Made by a program: the position numbers and the translations under genes
From: an uncultured beta proteobacterium
GTDB lineage: Bacteria > Pseudomonadota > Gammaproteobacteria > Burkholderiales > SG8-39
Assembly: GCA_902826155.1 (NCBI GenBank)
Contig: CADEDU010000007.1
Span: forward strand, 96,794-115,975
Length of the DNA: 19,182 nt
Direction of reading: 5' to 3'
The notes under the pieces: model-generated
Seen by the model: the letters and a program-made list of their open reading frames with translations, nothing else
The model's database searches: none
Told to the model about the DNA's origin: nothing
Shown: positions 1 through 7,505 of the stretch, in pieces
Numbering within the stretch: the stretch's first letter is position 1
Layout: each line of letters opens with the position of its first letter

Positions 1-10
1 CGCCTTTCGC

Positions 11-808
11 TTATTCGAGTTCCTTCGCGGAGAATTTTCCGTGAAGCATTCCTCGGATGCCGTTCTCAATTTCTCCGACTAGAAGGAAGGGCTCGGCCAA
101 TTTGCGAAACTGTTCGTTTAGATCGGTTGCCGTAATGATTCCGCATATAGTCTTGTCGTGGGCTTGAACCAACACGTAGTCATGACTCGAAATGGTGGCG
201 ATCGCAGAGAACAAGGAATCCTCGATCTGAATGATGTGTGCTGGTTCCATGCAGTCGCGTGCGAAGGCACAGGTGCGCTTTAGTGCTAGCCTGCTTCCAA
301 TAGTTTTCCAGCTTAAGATCCCTTTGACGTCACGGCCGTTCGTCATCACTGGGAGCTGAGAGAAGTCGTGCGTTAACATTAGCGTTACCGCCTGCTGGAG
401 AGCGGCGTCGGGTTTGACGGAGACGGGTACCCTATTCGCCGAGCCAAGGCGACCAATCCTGTGAGTGGGGTCGGTAGCCGCGGTACCCGCTGCGGGACCT
501 TGGCCCTCTTCACCTGTCGCGTGGCGGAACCCAATGTAGCCATCGATGTACGCATATTCAAAATCAGGTGTCGTCGCAATGCCGTACGTTCTTAGTTTGG
601 CGCGGATTTCGCGGACGACGCGATAGCCGCGGCGTTCTGCGCCGAACCAGAGCAGAAACGACCTGACAGTCTCTCTCTGCGGCGCAACTCCCTTCTTGAG
701 CTGCGCCGCCATCGCTTTGAGTTTTTCGTCGTATTGCGCCATACGATGTGTATGAAGCCCACATGACGGGGCCTTCTGCGTCATGAATGAGGGGATATAT
801 TCCGTCAC
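11..808 (-). CDS. CBS-domain-pair protein
   Basis: A 265-residue protein with two consecutive CBS domains, roughly residues 125-180 and 185-238. CBS pairs usually bind adenine nucleotides and act as regulatory modules. Before them lies a basic helical region (about 45-95, with WFGAERRGY and DFEYAYID) that recurs in a family of CBS proteins of unknown role. After CBS2 comes a short stretch (EPFLLVGEIENG) and the protein stops. As I recall, longer relatives continue from here into a HEPN-like helical domain, so this copy may be shortened. The longest reading starts at GTG 808. Met23 (position 742) begins the conserved part and may be the true start; neither has a clear ribosome-binding site. 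The DNA is visibly less GC-rich than the rest of the window, which hints at transfer. Function unknown; the CBS assignment is firm. Confidence 0.8.
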   Translation of the reverse strand: MTEYIPSFMTQKAPSCGLHTHRMAQYDEKLKAMAAQLKKGVAPQRETVRSFLLWFGAERRGYRVVREIRAKLRTYGIATTPDFEYAYIDGYIGFRHATGEEGQGPAAGTAATDPTHRIGRLGSANRVPVSVKPDAALQQAVTLMLTHDFSQLPVMTNGRDVKGILSWKTIGSRLALKRTCAFARDCMEPAHIIQIEDSLFSAIATISSHDYVLVQAHDKTICGIITATDLNEQFRKLAEPFLLVGEIENGIRGMLHGKFSAKELE

Positions 809-811
809 TTA

Positions 812-831
812 TGACGCTGAATAAAGCGTCA
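812..831. promoter_or_regulatory. 20-bp palindrome upstream of the CBS gene
   Basis: TGACGCT and AGCGTCA form perfect 7-bp arms around a 6-base AT-rich centre. The palindrome sits directly before the longest possible start of the CBS gene, or about 70 bp before its internal Met23 start. The size and symmetry suit a dimeric repressor operator. No matching promoter hexamers were convincing, and the bound protein is unknown. Confidence 0.35.
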
Positions 832-947
832 TCGGGATAGGCGAAATCCCTACGTCCTTTTGCACAGAACTGCGTTACGCCCCTCTGCAGTTCCCCACCG
901 CCGCCCGAACCCCGCCTTCGCCTCACCCCCGGCGAGGATCATCACGA

Positions 948-1421
948 TCAGACGGATCGATGGGATTCGCTCTGGAACTCTGCCCCCCCAATCTTCTGAG
1001 CGAGCCCGATAAGAATTCCCTCCGGACCGCGGATGTAGCAGAGCCGATACGTGTCTTGATAGTTGACCACCTCGCCGACGAGCTTCGCGCCGCGTTTGCT
1101 GAGCCGGGCGAGCGTATCGTCGATGTCCTCCACTGTGAACATGACGCGAAGGTAGCCAAGCGCGTTCACCGGCGCGTTGCGGTGATCAGCCGCAACGGGC
1201 GGCGCGATGAAACGGGACAACTCGATCCGGCTGTGCCCGTCGGGTGTGCGCATCATGGCGATCTCCACGCGCATGTGGCGCAATCCGGTTACGCCATCGG
1301 CCCAGTCTCCCTCGATTGGCGCACGCCCCTCGAGCTCCAGGCCAAGCTCGGTGAAGAACGCGATGGCCGCATAAATGTCCTCTACCACGATGCCGACGTT
1401 GTCCATGCGTTTGATCGTCAT
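948..1421 (-). CDS. VOC-superfamily (glyoxalase/bleomycin-resistance fold) protein
   Basis: A 157-residue protein with the two βαβββ halves of the vicinal oxygen chelate fold. The first half runs from about residue 5 (VGIVVEDIYAAIAFF) to 70, with Glu67 in RIELSRF as a likely metal ligand. The second starts near residue 88 (GYLRVMFTVEDID) and ends in the typical GPEGILIGLAQ strand. Many family members have His at the first metal position, before the VGIVV strand; here it is Asn8, so the metal site may differ or be lost. AGGGCG lies about 6 bases before the ATG. Family members include lactoylglutathione lyases, extradiol dioxygenases and resistance proteins, and the substrate cannot be told here. 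It is transcribed like the CBS gene, about 140 bp away, and may be independent of it. Confidence 0.82.
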   Translation of the reverse strand: MTIKRMDNVGIVVEDIYAAIAFFTELGLELEGRAPIEGDWADGVTGLRHMRVEIAMMRTPDGHSRIELSRFIAPPVAADHRNAPVNALGYLRVMFTVEDIDDTLARLSKRGAKLVGEVVNYQDTYRLCYIRGPEGILIGLAQKIGGAEFQSESHRSV

Positions 1422-1493
1422 GGTCGCCCTATTGGTGTCTCACACGATGGCGCACGCATGATAGGCCTCTCCGCGATGCACCCCGCCAACCCC

Positions 1494-1737
1494 GTTGCGC
1501 CGGGGCGGTGCCCGCCCGTGCGAGCGTGAGGCGATGCCGAGCGACGCCTCGGTCGAGCGGGGCTTTAGCCCGAGGACTGTTTGAGGTCGCGCACATATTT
1601 CGGGCCCCGGCGGCATGGGGCCCATCGTTCGCGCGGCCGAGTTCCGCAGGGCCCGATCGAGCGAGGCGGCGCGAGGGTAGTCGCTCAAAGCGACCATCGT
1701 CTTCGTCTCGCGCGGGCGGGCACCGCCCCGGCGCAAC
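1494..1737. repeat. Intergenic element bounded by 31-bp inverted repeats
   Basis: Positions 1494-1524 and 1707-1737 are inverted copies matching at 30 of 31 bases, with 182 bp between them. The interior holds two smaller perfect palindromes: GGGCT/AGCCC at 1560-1571, and GGGCCCC/GGGGCCC at 1602-1608 and 1617-1623. Part of the interior (around 1573-1675) resembles, from memory, a GC-rich intergenic repeat of Xanthomonadales and Burkholderiales. That repeat often appears as spurious peptides resembling LFERSEFR. No target-site duplication or transposase is visible. The ORFs crossing it are low-complexity Arg/Pro/Ala readings and are not genes. The element fills most of the 373-bp gap between the VOC gene and the end of the pqqU-like gene, and could also end pqqU transcription. 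Confidence 0.7.
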
Positions 1738-1794
1738 GCCGCGAGGTCTTCGCACCCTCCATTGCTTGACGGTGGAGCGGCTTGCGCCTATCCA

Positions 1795-3963
1795 TCAAAA
1801 CCGATACTGCGCACTAACTCCCACCAGATAGTTCCGCCCCGGCGCGGGCTCGAAGAATCGCGCGTTGCCCTCATTGACGATCACCGAGCCGCTGTACTTG
1901 CGGTCGAAGATATTGTCGACGCGCACGAACTCGTTGAACGTCCAGCGCGCCAGGCGCTGCTCCAGCACGAAGCGCCAGCTCGCCACGGCGTAGCCGCCCG
2001 CGGCGTCGCTGTTCTGATCGTTCACGAACACGCGGTCGGCCGCGCGCACCTCGAATGCGGTGGTGAACCAGGGTTGGCGCCACGCGAGCTCCGCGTAACC
2101 CGTCTTGCTCGGCACACCGGGGAGCCTCGTGCCCGCGGCGATGCGCACGTTCGGCGTGGTACACGGCGCCGTCGTGCAGGTGAAGAAATCCTCGTCGTAG
2201 GTCGCGCGCAACGTCGCGGCCGACACGAGCAGTCGCACGTTCGGAATCAGCTCAGCCGTGAAACTCGCTTCCACCCCCTGGCGCTTGGTGCGTCCGACGT
2301 TCTGGAACGTCGAGCGCCCACCGGAGTTGGTGAGCACCACGATCTCGTCTTTCGTATTGGTCTGGAACACCGCGGCGTTGAACTGCGCGTTGCGCCCGAG
2401 CAGCATCTTGGTGCCGAGCTCGTAGTTCACGCTGCGCGCCGGACGCAGCCCGAAATTCAACCCGGTGCCGCCGCTTGCGCGATAGGCGAGCTCGTTGAAC
2501 GTCGGCGTCTCGAACCCGGTGCCGACCGCGCCGTAGAGATTGACCGCATCGCTCAGGTTGAACACCAGCCCACCCACCGGGGTGGTCCGCGAGTAACGCA
2601 CCGCGCCGCTGTCATCGGGGTTGATGCCGACGATGTAGTTGTCCTTCGAGCGGAAGCGCACCACGCTGTGCCGCACGCCGAGCTGCGCGCTCCAACGTCG
2701 CGCGAACCCCCATTCGGCCTGCGCGTACTGATCGAAGTTGGAAACCTTGTTGTTCTCGTTGCGCCGTAACGCGCCTTGCACGCCCAGCTGCGTGCCGATG
2801 AAATTGAAGTAGCCGCGCCTATCCTCGTCGAGCGCGTCGTAGTTCATGCCGACCGTGAGGCCGAACGGACCGCCGGCGAGGCGGTCGCGGTAAGCCCAGC
2901 GCAGATCGAGCCCGCTGAAACTGCGATCGAGATCGACCACCCCACCCGGATGCAGCGCGCTCGCCTGCTGTGTCGCGCTCGGAATCGCCAGAAACTGCAG
3001 CACGTCGCGCTTGCCGGTGTAGCCCATCAGCCGCAGCGACTGGCTCGGGGTGAACCGATGCTCGAGCACCGCGCCGCCCTGCGTCTGCGACACGTACTTG
3101 CGCGTGTCGAACTGCAGCGCGACCGGATCGACCTGGCGCGGATTTGCGTTGAACTGCGCACGCGTGAGGCCGAGCGGATCCTGCGCCTCGGGCATGTCGA
3201 GATAGTTGGCGAGCAGCGTGAGCGAGGTTGCCGGACCGATCGCCACCTTGAGCTTCGCGTTGGCCGCATCGCGCCGCGCCGCGCTGTGATCGCGATAGCC
3301 GTCGGTGCTGAAGCGCGAGGCTTCCACCACGTAATCGAGCGGTGAGGCAACGCCGCTCGCCTTCAACCCGAACCGGCGCGTACCGAAACTGCCGAACGCG
3401 GCCGAGGGCATCACGTAGGGTTCTTTCGCGCCGTCTTCGGTGAGGATCTGCACCACACCGCCCGAGCTGTTGCCATAGAGCACCGAGAACGGACCGCGCA
3501 GCACCTCCACGCGCTTGGCAGAGCCGAGCGCGAAGTGCGACACCTGCCCCTGGCCGTCGGGCATCGTGGCGGGAATGCCGTCGGCATACAGGCGCAGTCC
3601 GCGCACGCCGAACGTCGAGCGCGCACCGAAGCCACGCGAGGAGATCTGCAGATCCTGCGCGTAGTTCTGCCGGTTCTGCACCACGATGCCGGGCACGCGA
3701 CTGAGCGACTCCGACAGATTGATCTGCAGCTGCCCCTTCTGCAGCACGTCGGCGCCGACCGCATCGATCGAGGCGGGCAGATCGAAGCCGCGCGCCTCCT
3801 CGCGAGTAGCCGTGACGACCACCGGCGCGAGCACGTCTTGCGCTTGAGTCTGCGCCTGAGGCTGAGCTTGGGCCTGCACATTGCCGGCAACGACCGTCAC
3901 GCAGGCCGCGCGCAGGATTGATTGAACGGTCGCCGCGCGACCGCTCCTCCTTTGTTTGGACAT
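1795..3963 (-). CDS. pqqU: PqqU (YncD)-like TonB-dependent receptor, probable PQQ importer
   Basis: A 722-residue outer-membrane receptor. A signal peptide (cleavage near residue 31) is followed by a Gln/Ala-rich spacer, a TonB-box-like PVVVTATRE (47-55), the plug domain (about 60-175) and a 22-strand-type barrel ending in YRF with a C-terminal Phe. Several blocks match my memory of E. coli YncD/PqqU closely: INLSESLS (81-88), QNRQNYAQDLQ (96-106), GIPATMPDGQGQ (129-140) and VEVLRGPFSVLYGN (152-165). Near the end, GSVIVNE and PGRNY also match. PqqU brings intact PQQ across the outer membrane using TonB energy. ATG 3963 is preceded by AAGGAAG six bases upstream. It starts 3 bp after the stop of another receptor, so the two are almost certainly co-transcribed. 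A PQQ enzyme lies about 5 kb away, which supports the assignment. The ligand is inferred from homology. Confidence 0.88.
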   Translation of the reverse strand: MSKQRRSGRAATVQSILRAACVTVVAGNVQAQAQPQAQTQAQDVLAPVVVTATREEARGFDLPASIDAVGADVLQKGQLQINLSESLSRVPGIVVQNRQNYAQDLQISSRGFGARSTFGVRGLRLYADGIPATMPDGQGQVSHFALGSAKRVEVLRGPFSVLYGNSSGGVVQILTEDGAKEPYVMPSAAFGSFGTRRFGLKASGVASPLDYVVEASRFSTDGYRDHSAARRDAANAKLKVAIGPATSLTLLANYLDMPEAQDPLGLTRAQFNANPRQVDPVALQFDTRKYVSQTQGGAVLEHRFTPSQSLRLMGYTGKRDVLQFLAIPSATQQASALHPGGVVDLDRSFSGLDLRWAYRDRLAGGPFGLTVGMNYDALDEDRRGYFNFIGTQLGVQGALRRNENNKVSNFDQYAQAEWGFARRWSAQLGVRHSVVRFRSKDNYIVGINPDDSGAVRYSRTTPVGGLVFNLSDAVNLYGAVGTGFETPTFNELAYRASGGTGLNFGLRPARSVNYELGTKMLLGRNAQFNAAVFQTNTKDEIVVLTNSGGRSTFQNVGRTKRQGVEASFTAELIPNVRLLVSAATLRATYDEDFFTCTTAPCTTPNVRIAAGTRLPGVPSKTGYAELAWRQPWFTTAFEVRAADRVFVNDQNSDAAGGYAVASWRFVLEQRLARWTFNEFVRVDNIFDRKYSGSVIVNEGNARFFEPAPGRNYLVGVSAQYRF

Positions 3964-3966
3964 CCG

Positions 3967-6450
3967 TTACTTCCTTTCCGGCTTGTCGATGTACCGCACG
4001 CCGATGAAGAACGCGCGCGGTGCGCCGGGCGCGAGAAACGTATCGCGCACCCAGCTGTCGGCATCTGGGCTGAATGTGCCGTTCGGAAACGCATTCTCAC
4101 CCAGTATGCCGCCCGTGGTGTAGCGGCGATCGAACACGTTCGCGACCTTGCCGAAGAGCTGCAGGCGCGGCGCGATCTGATACCGCGCGTTCAGATTCAA
4201 CACCGCGTAGCCGCCCGATTTGCCCGAACCCACGAACGTGCGCGTGCTGCCTGAGAGATCGGTGAAGGTGCCGGCCTGATGCTGGTTGTTTTCGTTGCCG
4301 CGCACGAACTGGCTGGAGAACGCGACGAGCTGCGCGCCGATGAGCAGCGGGCCCGATTGCCAATCGCCCGAGAGTTTGAACGCGTGCCGCGGGATCCCCG
4401 GAATGCGGTTGCCGCGCGACACCAGGATCTCGTCGTCGTTCAGGCCGGGCACCGTGCCGCGCGAACTGTTGCCTTCGGCCAGCAGCACCGCCTCGGACCG
4501 GAACGTCGCATCGATCAGGCTGTAACCAGCCGACCAGTTGATGCTCGGCCCGATGCGGCCGTTCAACCCGGCTTCCAAGCCCTGGCGGCGGGTCTTGCCG
4601 AAGTTGGTGAAGTAGCCGGCGCTGGTCGACGAACTCACGAACAGGATGTCGTCGGCGAGATCGGTGCGATACAGCGCGAAGTACCACCCGCCCTCGCCCG
4701 CACGGCCGCGTGCACCGACCTCCCAAGTACGCGCCACCACTTGCTTGAGAAACGGGTCGGAGGCGACCGCGTTGGAGAGCAGGCACGGCGCGTTGCGGTC
4801 GGCGCAGCCGAGTTCGATCGGCGAGGGCGCGCGGTTGCCCTGATTGAAGCCGCCGAACAGGCCGAAGCGCCGCGACGGATTGTGGGTGATGCCGATGGCC
4901 GGATTGAGCTTGCGATACGTGTAGTTGCTGTCCAGCCCCTGCGCCGGGGCCGGATAAGGCACCGCGATGCGGTCGTCGACCGTTACGTGCGTGCTGTTGA
5001 ATCGCGCCGAGGCGGTGAGCTGCCACAGCGGTGCGACGTCGAGCGTGCCCGAAGTAAACAAGCTCCAGGTGCGGCTGCGCCCGAGCACGTTGACGCTTTC
5101 GGTCTCGGTGCCGGTGGCGGTGCCGCCGCGATCGGCGGTGGCGCTGCCTAACTGATAGCTCTGGCGGAAGTCGGTGCGGCCATCGTCGATGCTCGAGCCG
5201 AGCGTAAGGCGATTGTTGCCGCCGGCTTCGATCGAATACTGCGCGGTCGCACCGTAGCCATTGAGGTTGGAGCGCAGCCGGTTGACCGAGATGCTGTTGA
5301 CGTTGAGGCCGGTGCCGCCCGAAGCGGCATCGTTGGGTCCGTCTTCGAACGGCACCACGCCGAAGCGTCCATCGGTGATCTCGTTCAGATCGACGTTGAA
5401 CTCTCGCGTCTTCACCTGCCGGTAGTACAGATTGCCCTGCACCAGCTGCTTGTCGCTCAGCCAGCGGCTGCCGGTGAGATTGACCAGCGCGGTGTTGTTC
5501 TCGGTGCGATCCGGATGGGTGTAGATGCTGCGCCAGCGCTGACTCAGGAACTGGCTGGGCGTGACCTGATTGCCGATGAGCCGGCTGTCGGCCGCGAGCA
5601 CCGACAGATCGAGATCGTAGAGCCGATCTTCGACCCCAACTTTGGCGAAGAGGTTGCCGGTGCGGCTCGGCGCGAAGTCGCGCCAGCCGTCTTCGTCGTA
5701 CCAGTTGCCGGTGACGTACCAGCCGAGCTTGCCGCTGCTGCCGCCGTGCTCACCGCTCACCGATTTGCGCCCGAAGCTGCCGCCCGACACTTCGAACATC
5801 GACCCCGGATATTTCTCGCCGCTCTTGCTGCGCATCGACAACGCGCCGCCGAGCGTGTTCAGGCCGAACAGCGGATTGGAGCCCGGAATCAGGTTGAGGT
5901 TAGCGATCGCCGACTGCGGAATCAGATCCCAGTTGACGATGTCGCCGAACGGCTCGTTCACCCGCACGCCGTCCAGGTACACCGACAGGCCCTGCGCGAT
6001 ACCCAGTCGCGGCGACGCGGTGAAGCCGCGGTAGTTGACGTCGAACTGGAACGGACTGCCCTGCACGCCGTTGATGTTGACGCTGGGCAGCGCCTTCTCC
6101 ATGAACTCGATCAGCGTCGACGACTCCTGGCGCCGGATCTGCTCGTCGGTCGCTGCCTGGACATTGGCGGGAATCTGCTCGCGCGGCACACCCAGCCCGG
6201 GCAGCGGCGTCGGAGCGACGACTTCGACCGTCGGCAGTTCGAGCGCGCTGGCGGGATTGTCGGTCGCCTGCGCCCTGGCTTCATGCAGGAGTGCCGATGC
6301 GCTCCATGCTCCCAATGCGCACGACGCGCCTACCGCATAGTGTTTGAATGCATTGCGTTTGATCGTCTCGCGTCGGACGCGGCTCGGAACGACGGTGTTG
6401 CGGCAGACAAACCGTGGCGCAGCAGCGCCGATCTCCTTTCCCGCGGACAC
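3967..6450 (-). CDS. TonB-dependent outer-membrane receptor, ligand unknown
   Basis: About 827 residues from GTG 6450. A TTG at 6504 would add 18 residues, but an AGAGGGGC ribosome-binding site points to the GTG. A basic N-terminus and hydrophobic stretch end at EARAQA (about 57-62), an unusually long leader. A TonB-box-like PTVEVVA follows, then the plug (about 80-200; LIEFMEKALPSVNINGVQ, LSVYLDGVRVNEPFGDIVNWD, SNPLFGLNTLGGALS) and a long barrel. A late FGKVANVFDRRYTTGG segment is typical of the family. The last residues are YIDKPERK, not the usual terminal aromatic residue. Receptors with this plug style occur, as I recall, near lanthanide and PQQ genes of methylotrophs (LutH and LanA are lanthanide-linked receptors). 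A metal-chelate ligand is plausible but unproven. It is the first gene of a two-receptor operon with pqqU. Confidence 0.85.
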   Translation of the reverse strand: MSAGKEIGAAAPRFVCRNTVVPSRVRRETIKRNAFKHYAVGASCALGAWSASALLHEARAQATDNPASALELPTVEVVAPTPLPGLGVPREQIPANVQAATDEQIRRQESSTLIEFMEKALPSVNINGVQGSPFQFDVNYRGFTASPRLGIAQGLSVYLDGVRVNEPFGDIVNWDLIPQSAIANLNLIPGSNPLFGLNTLGGALSMRSKSGEKYPGSMFEVSGGSFGRKSVSGEHGGSSGKLGWYVTGNWYDEDGWRDFAPSRTGNLFAKVGVEDRLYDLDLSVLAADSRLIGNQVTPSQFLSQRWRSIYTHPDRTENNTALVNLTGSRWLSDKQLVQGNLYYRQVKTREFNVDLNEITDGRFGVVPFEDGPNDAASGGTGLNVNSISVNRLRSNLNGYGATAQYSIEAGGNNRLTLGSSIDDGRTDFRQSYQLGSATADRGGTATGTETESVNVLGRSRTWSLFTSGTLDVAPLWQLTASARFNSTHVTVDDRIAVPYPAPAQGLDSNYTYRKLNPAIGITHNPSRRFGLFGGFNQGNRAPSPIELGCADRNAPCLLSNAVASDPFLKQVVARTWEVGARGRAGEGGWYFALYRTDLADDILFVSSSTSAGYFTNFGKTRRQGLEAGLNGRIGPSINWSAGYSLIDATFRSEAVLLAEGNSSRGTVPGLNDDEILVSRGNRIPGIPRHAFKLSGDWQSGPLLIGAQLVAFSSQFVRGNENNQHQAGTFTDLSGSTRTFVGSGKSGGYAVLNLNARYQIAPRLQLFGKVANVFDRRYTTGGILGENAFPNGTFSPDADSWVRDTFLAPGAPRAFFIGVRYIDKPERK

Positions 6451-6456
6451 AATGTA

Positions 6457-6464
6457 GCCCCTCT
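6457..6464 (-). promoter_or_regulatory. Ribosome-binding site deciding the start of the upstream receptor gene
   Basis: On the minus strand this reads AGAGGGGC and ends six bases before GTG 6450. The alternative TTG at 6504 has no such site, so the GTG is the preferred start. No in-frame ATG exists in the N-terminal region. In the gap behind it, a GGCGCG/CGCGCC hairpin (6622-6641) near the end of the CitG-like gene lacks a T-run. Confidence 0.5.
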
Positions 6465-6648
6465 TTGATGGTGGTTTTGTTGTTGGTACACGGTGCGCAC
6501 GCAACGCTGGCGAGCACGAGCCGGGTACGCGATGCGCGCTGCGTTCGATCGGCAGGCATCAGGCAGGCGAGCATCGCGCCGCGATGTTAACGCAGCGACG
6601 AGTCGTGGTGAATGCTCGGCCGGCGCGTTGTTGAGCGCGCCTGCGCCG

Positions 6649-7491
6649 TCACGCCGAAGCGGTTACGCCCATCAGCAGCGACCACAGCACGGTGGCCACG
6701 GTCAGATCGGCGCTGTGCCGCGGATTGATGCGACGTGCCTTCAGTCGCCGATCCCAGTCGACCAGCTCGATCTGCAGTTTCTGCAGATCGGTGGCACGCG
6801 CGGCCATGCGATCGAAATCGAGCGCTTCACCGGACACTTCGCGCGCCACCGCATCGCCGTGCCGGCGTGCGATGTAGCCGTCGGTGCGCGCGGCGAGAAA
6901 CGCGAGGAACACCTCGGTCGCGGCCCAGCGCCAGTCGCGCCCGCGCGCACGCGCCTGCGCCAGGCGTTGCAGGCCCATGCCGCGCACATCGACGTAGTGC
7001 GAGGCGTAGTGCGCGCCGACCAGTTCGGCCAGCACTGCTTCGCGCGAACCCGCCCAGGCGACGGTGCCACCCGGCAGATTCAGCCGTTCGAGGGTATGCG
7101 AGACGTTGTTCGCGAAAGCATCGGTACCCTGACCTGGTTCCACCGACAGCGCCGCGTGGGCGAGCGGCGCGCAAAGCAGCACAACGCCCGCATTGGGGTG
7201 AGCACCGATGGCGCCGCGAACAGCGCCGAGCGTGGAGTGGATCCGCTCGGTCACGCGCAAGCCGGGCCGTGCGATCACCGTGGCCGCGACGCGTGCGCTG
7301 CGCACCAGATCGACCGCCTGCATGCCGCGATCGGCGCGATGAAAGCCGACGTTGCCCGGCTTGATCGCGGCGACATCGAGCAGGCACGCCTCGAGAAACG
7401 CATTGGCGACGTCGTCGGCAACACGCGCCGGCCGGTCGGCTGCGATCGCAACGCTCTCGAGCGTTCCCTGCGCGTTCGCGTCGTTATCCAT
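6649..7491 (-). CDS. CitG-like (triphosphoribosyl-dephospho-CoA synthase family) protein
   Basis: A 280-residue all-helical protein with family hallmarks. These are an early KPGNVG segment (residues 44-49) followed by GMQAVDLVRSA, then HPNAGVVLLCAPLA and a central VRGMGLQRLA. CitG and MdcB make the prosthetic-group precursor of citrate lyase or malonate decarboxylase from dephospho-CoA and ATP, but no lyase genes are nearby. A related group (COG1767) belongs, from memory, to the gene set for tetrahydromethanopterin-linked C1 transfer in methylotrophs, usually beside an ATP-grasp gene. That is the arrangement here: an ATP-grasp protein ends 14 bp upstream on the same strand. GAGGGCG lies upstream of the ATG. 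The C1-cofactor role is inferred from this pairing and the alcohol dehydrogenase context. The family call is reasonably firm; the reaction is not known. Confidence 0.72.
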   Translation of the reverse strand: MDNDANAQGTLESVAIAADRPARVADDVANAFLEACLLDVAAIKPGNVGFHRADRGMQAVDLVRSARVAATVIARPGLRVTERIHSTLGAVRGAIGAHPNAGVVLLCAPLAHAALSVEPGQGTDAFANNVSHTLERLNLPGGTVAWAGSREAVLAELVGAHYASHYVDVRGMGLQRLAQARARGRDWRWAATEVFLAFLAARTDGYIARRHGDAVAREVSGEALDFDRMAARATDLQKLQIELVDWDRRLKARRINPRHSADLTVATVLWSLLMGVTASA

Positions 7492-7505
7492 GCGCGCCCG
7501 CGCCC

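Noticed and set aside
1762..6468. Long plus-strand open frames (for example 1762-2769, 4279-5151, 5515-6468)
   Set aside because: They are antisense shadows of the two TonB receptors, rich in Arg, Ala, His and Val with no domain pattern, as expected from GC-rich codon bias.
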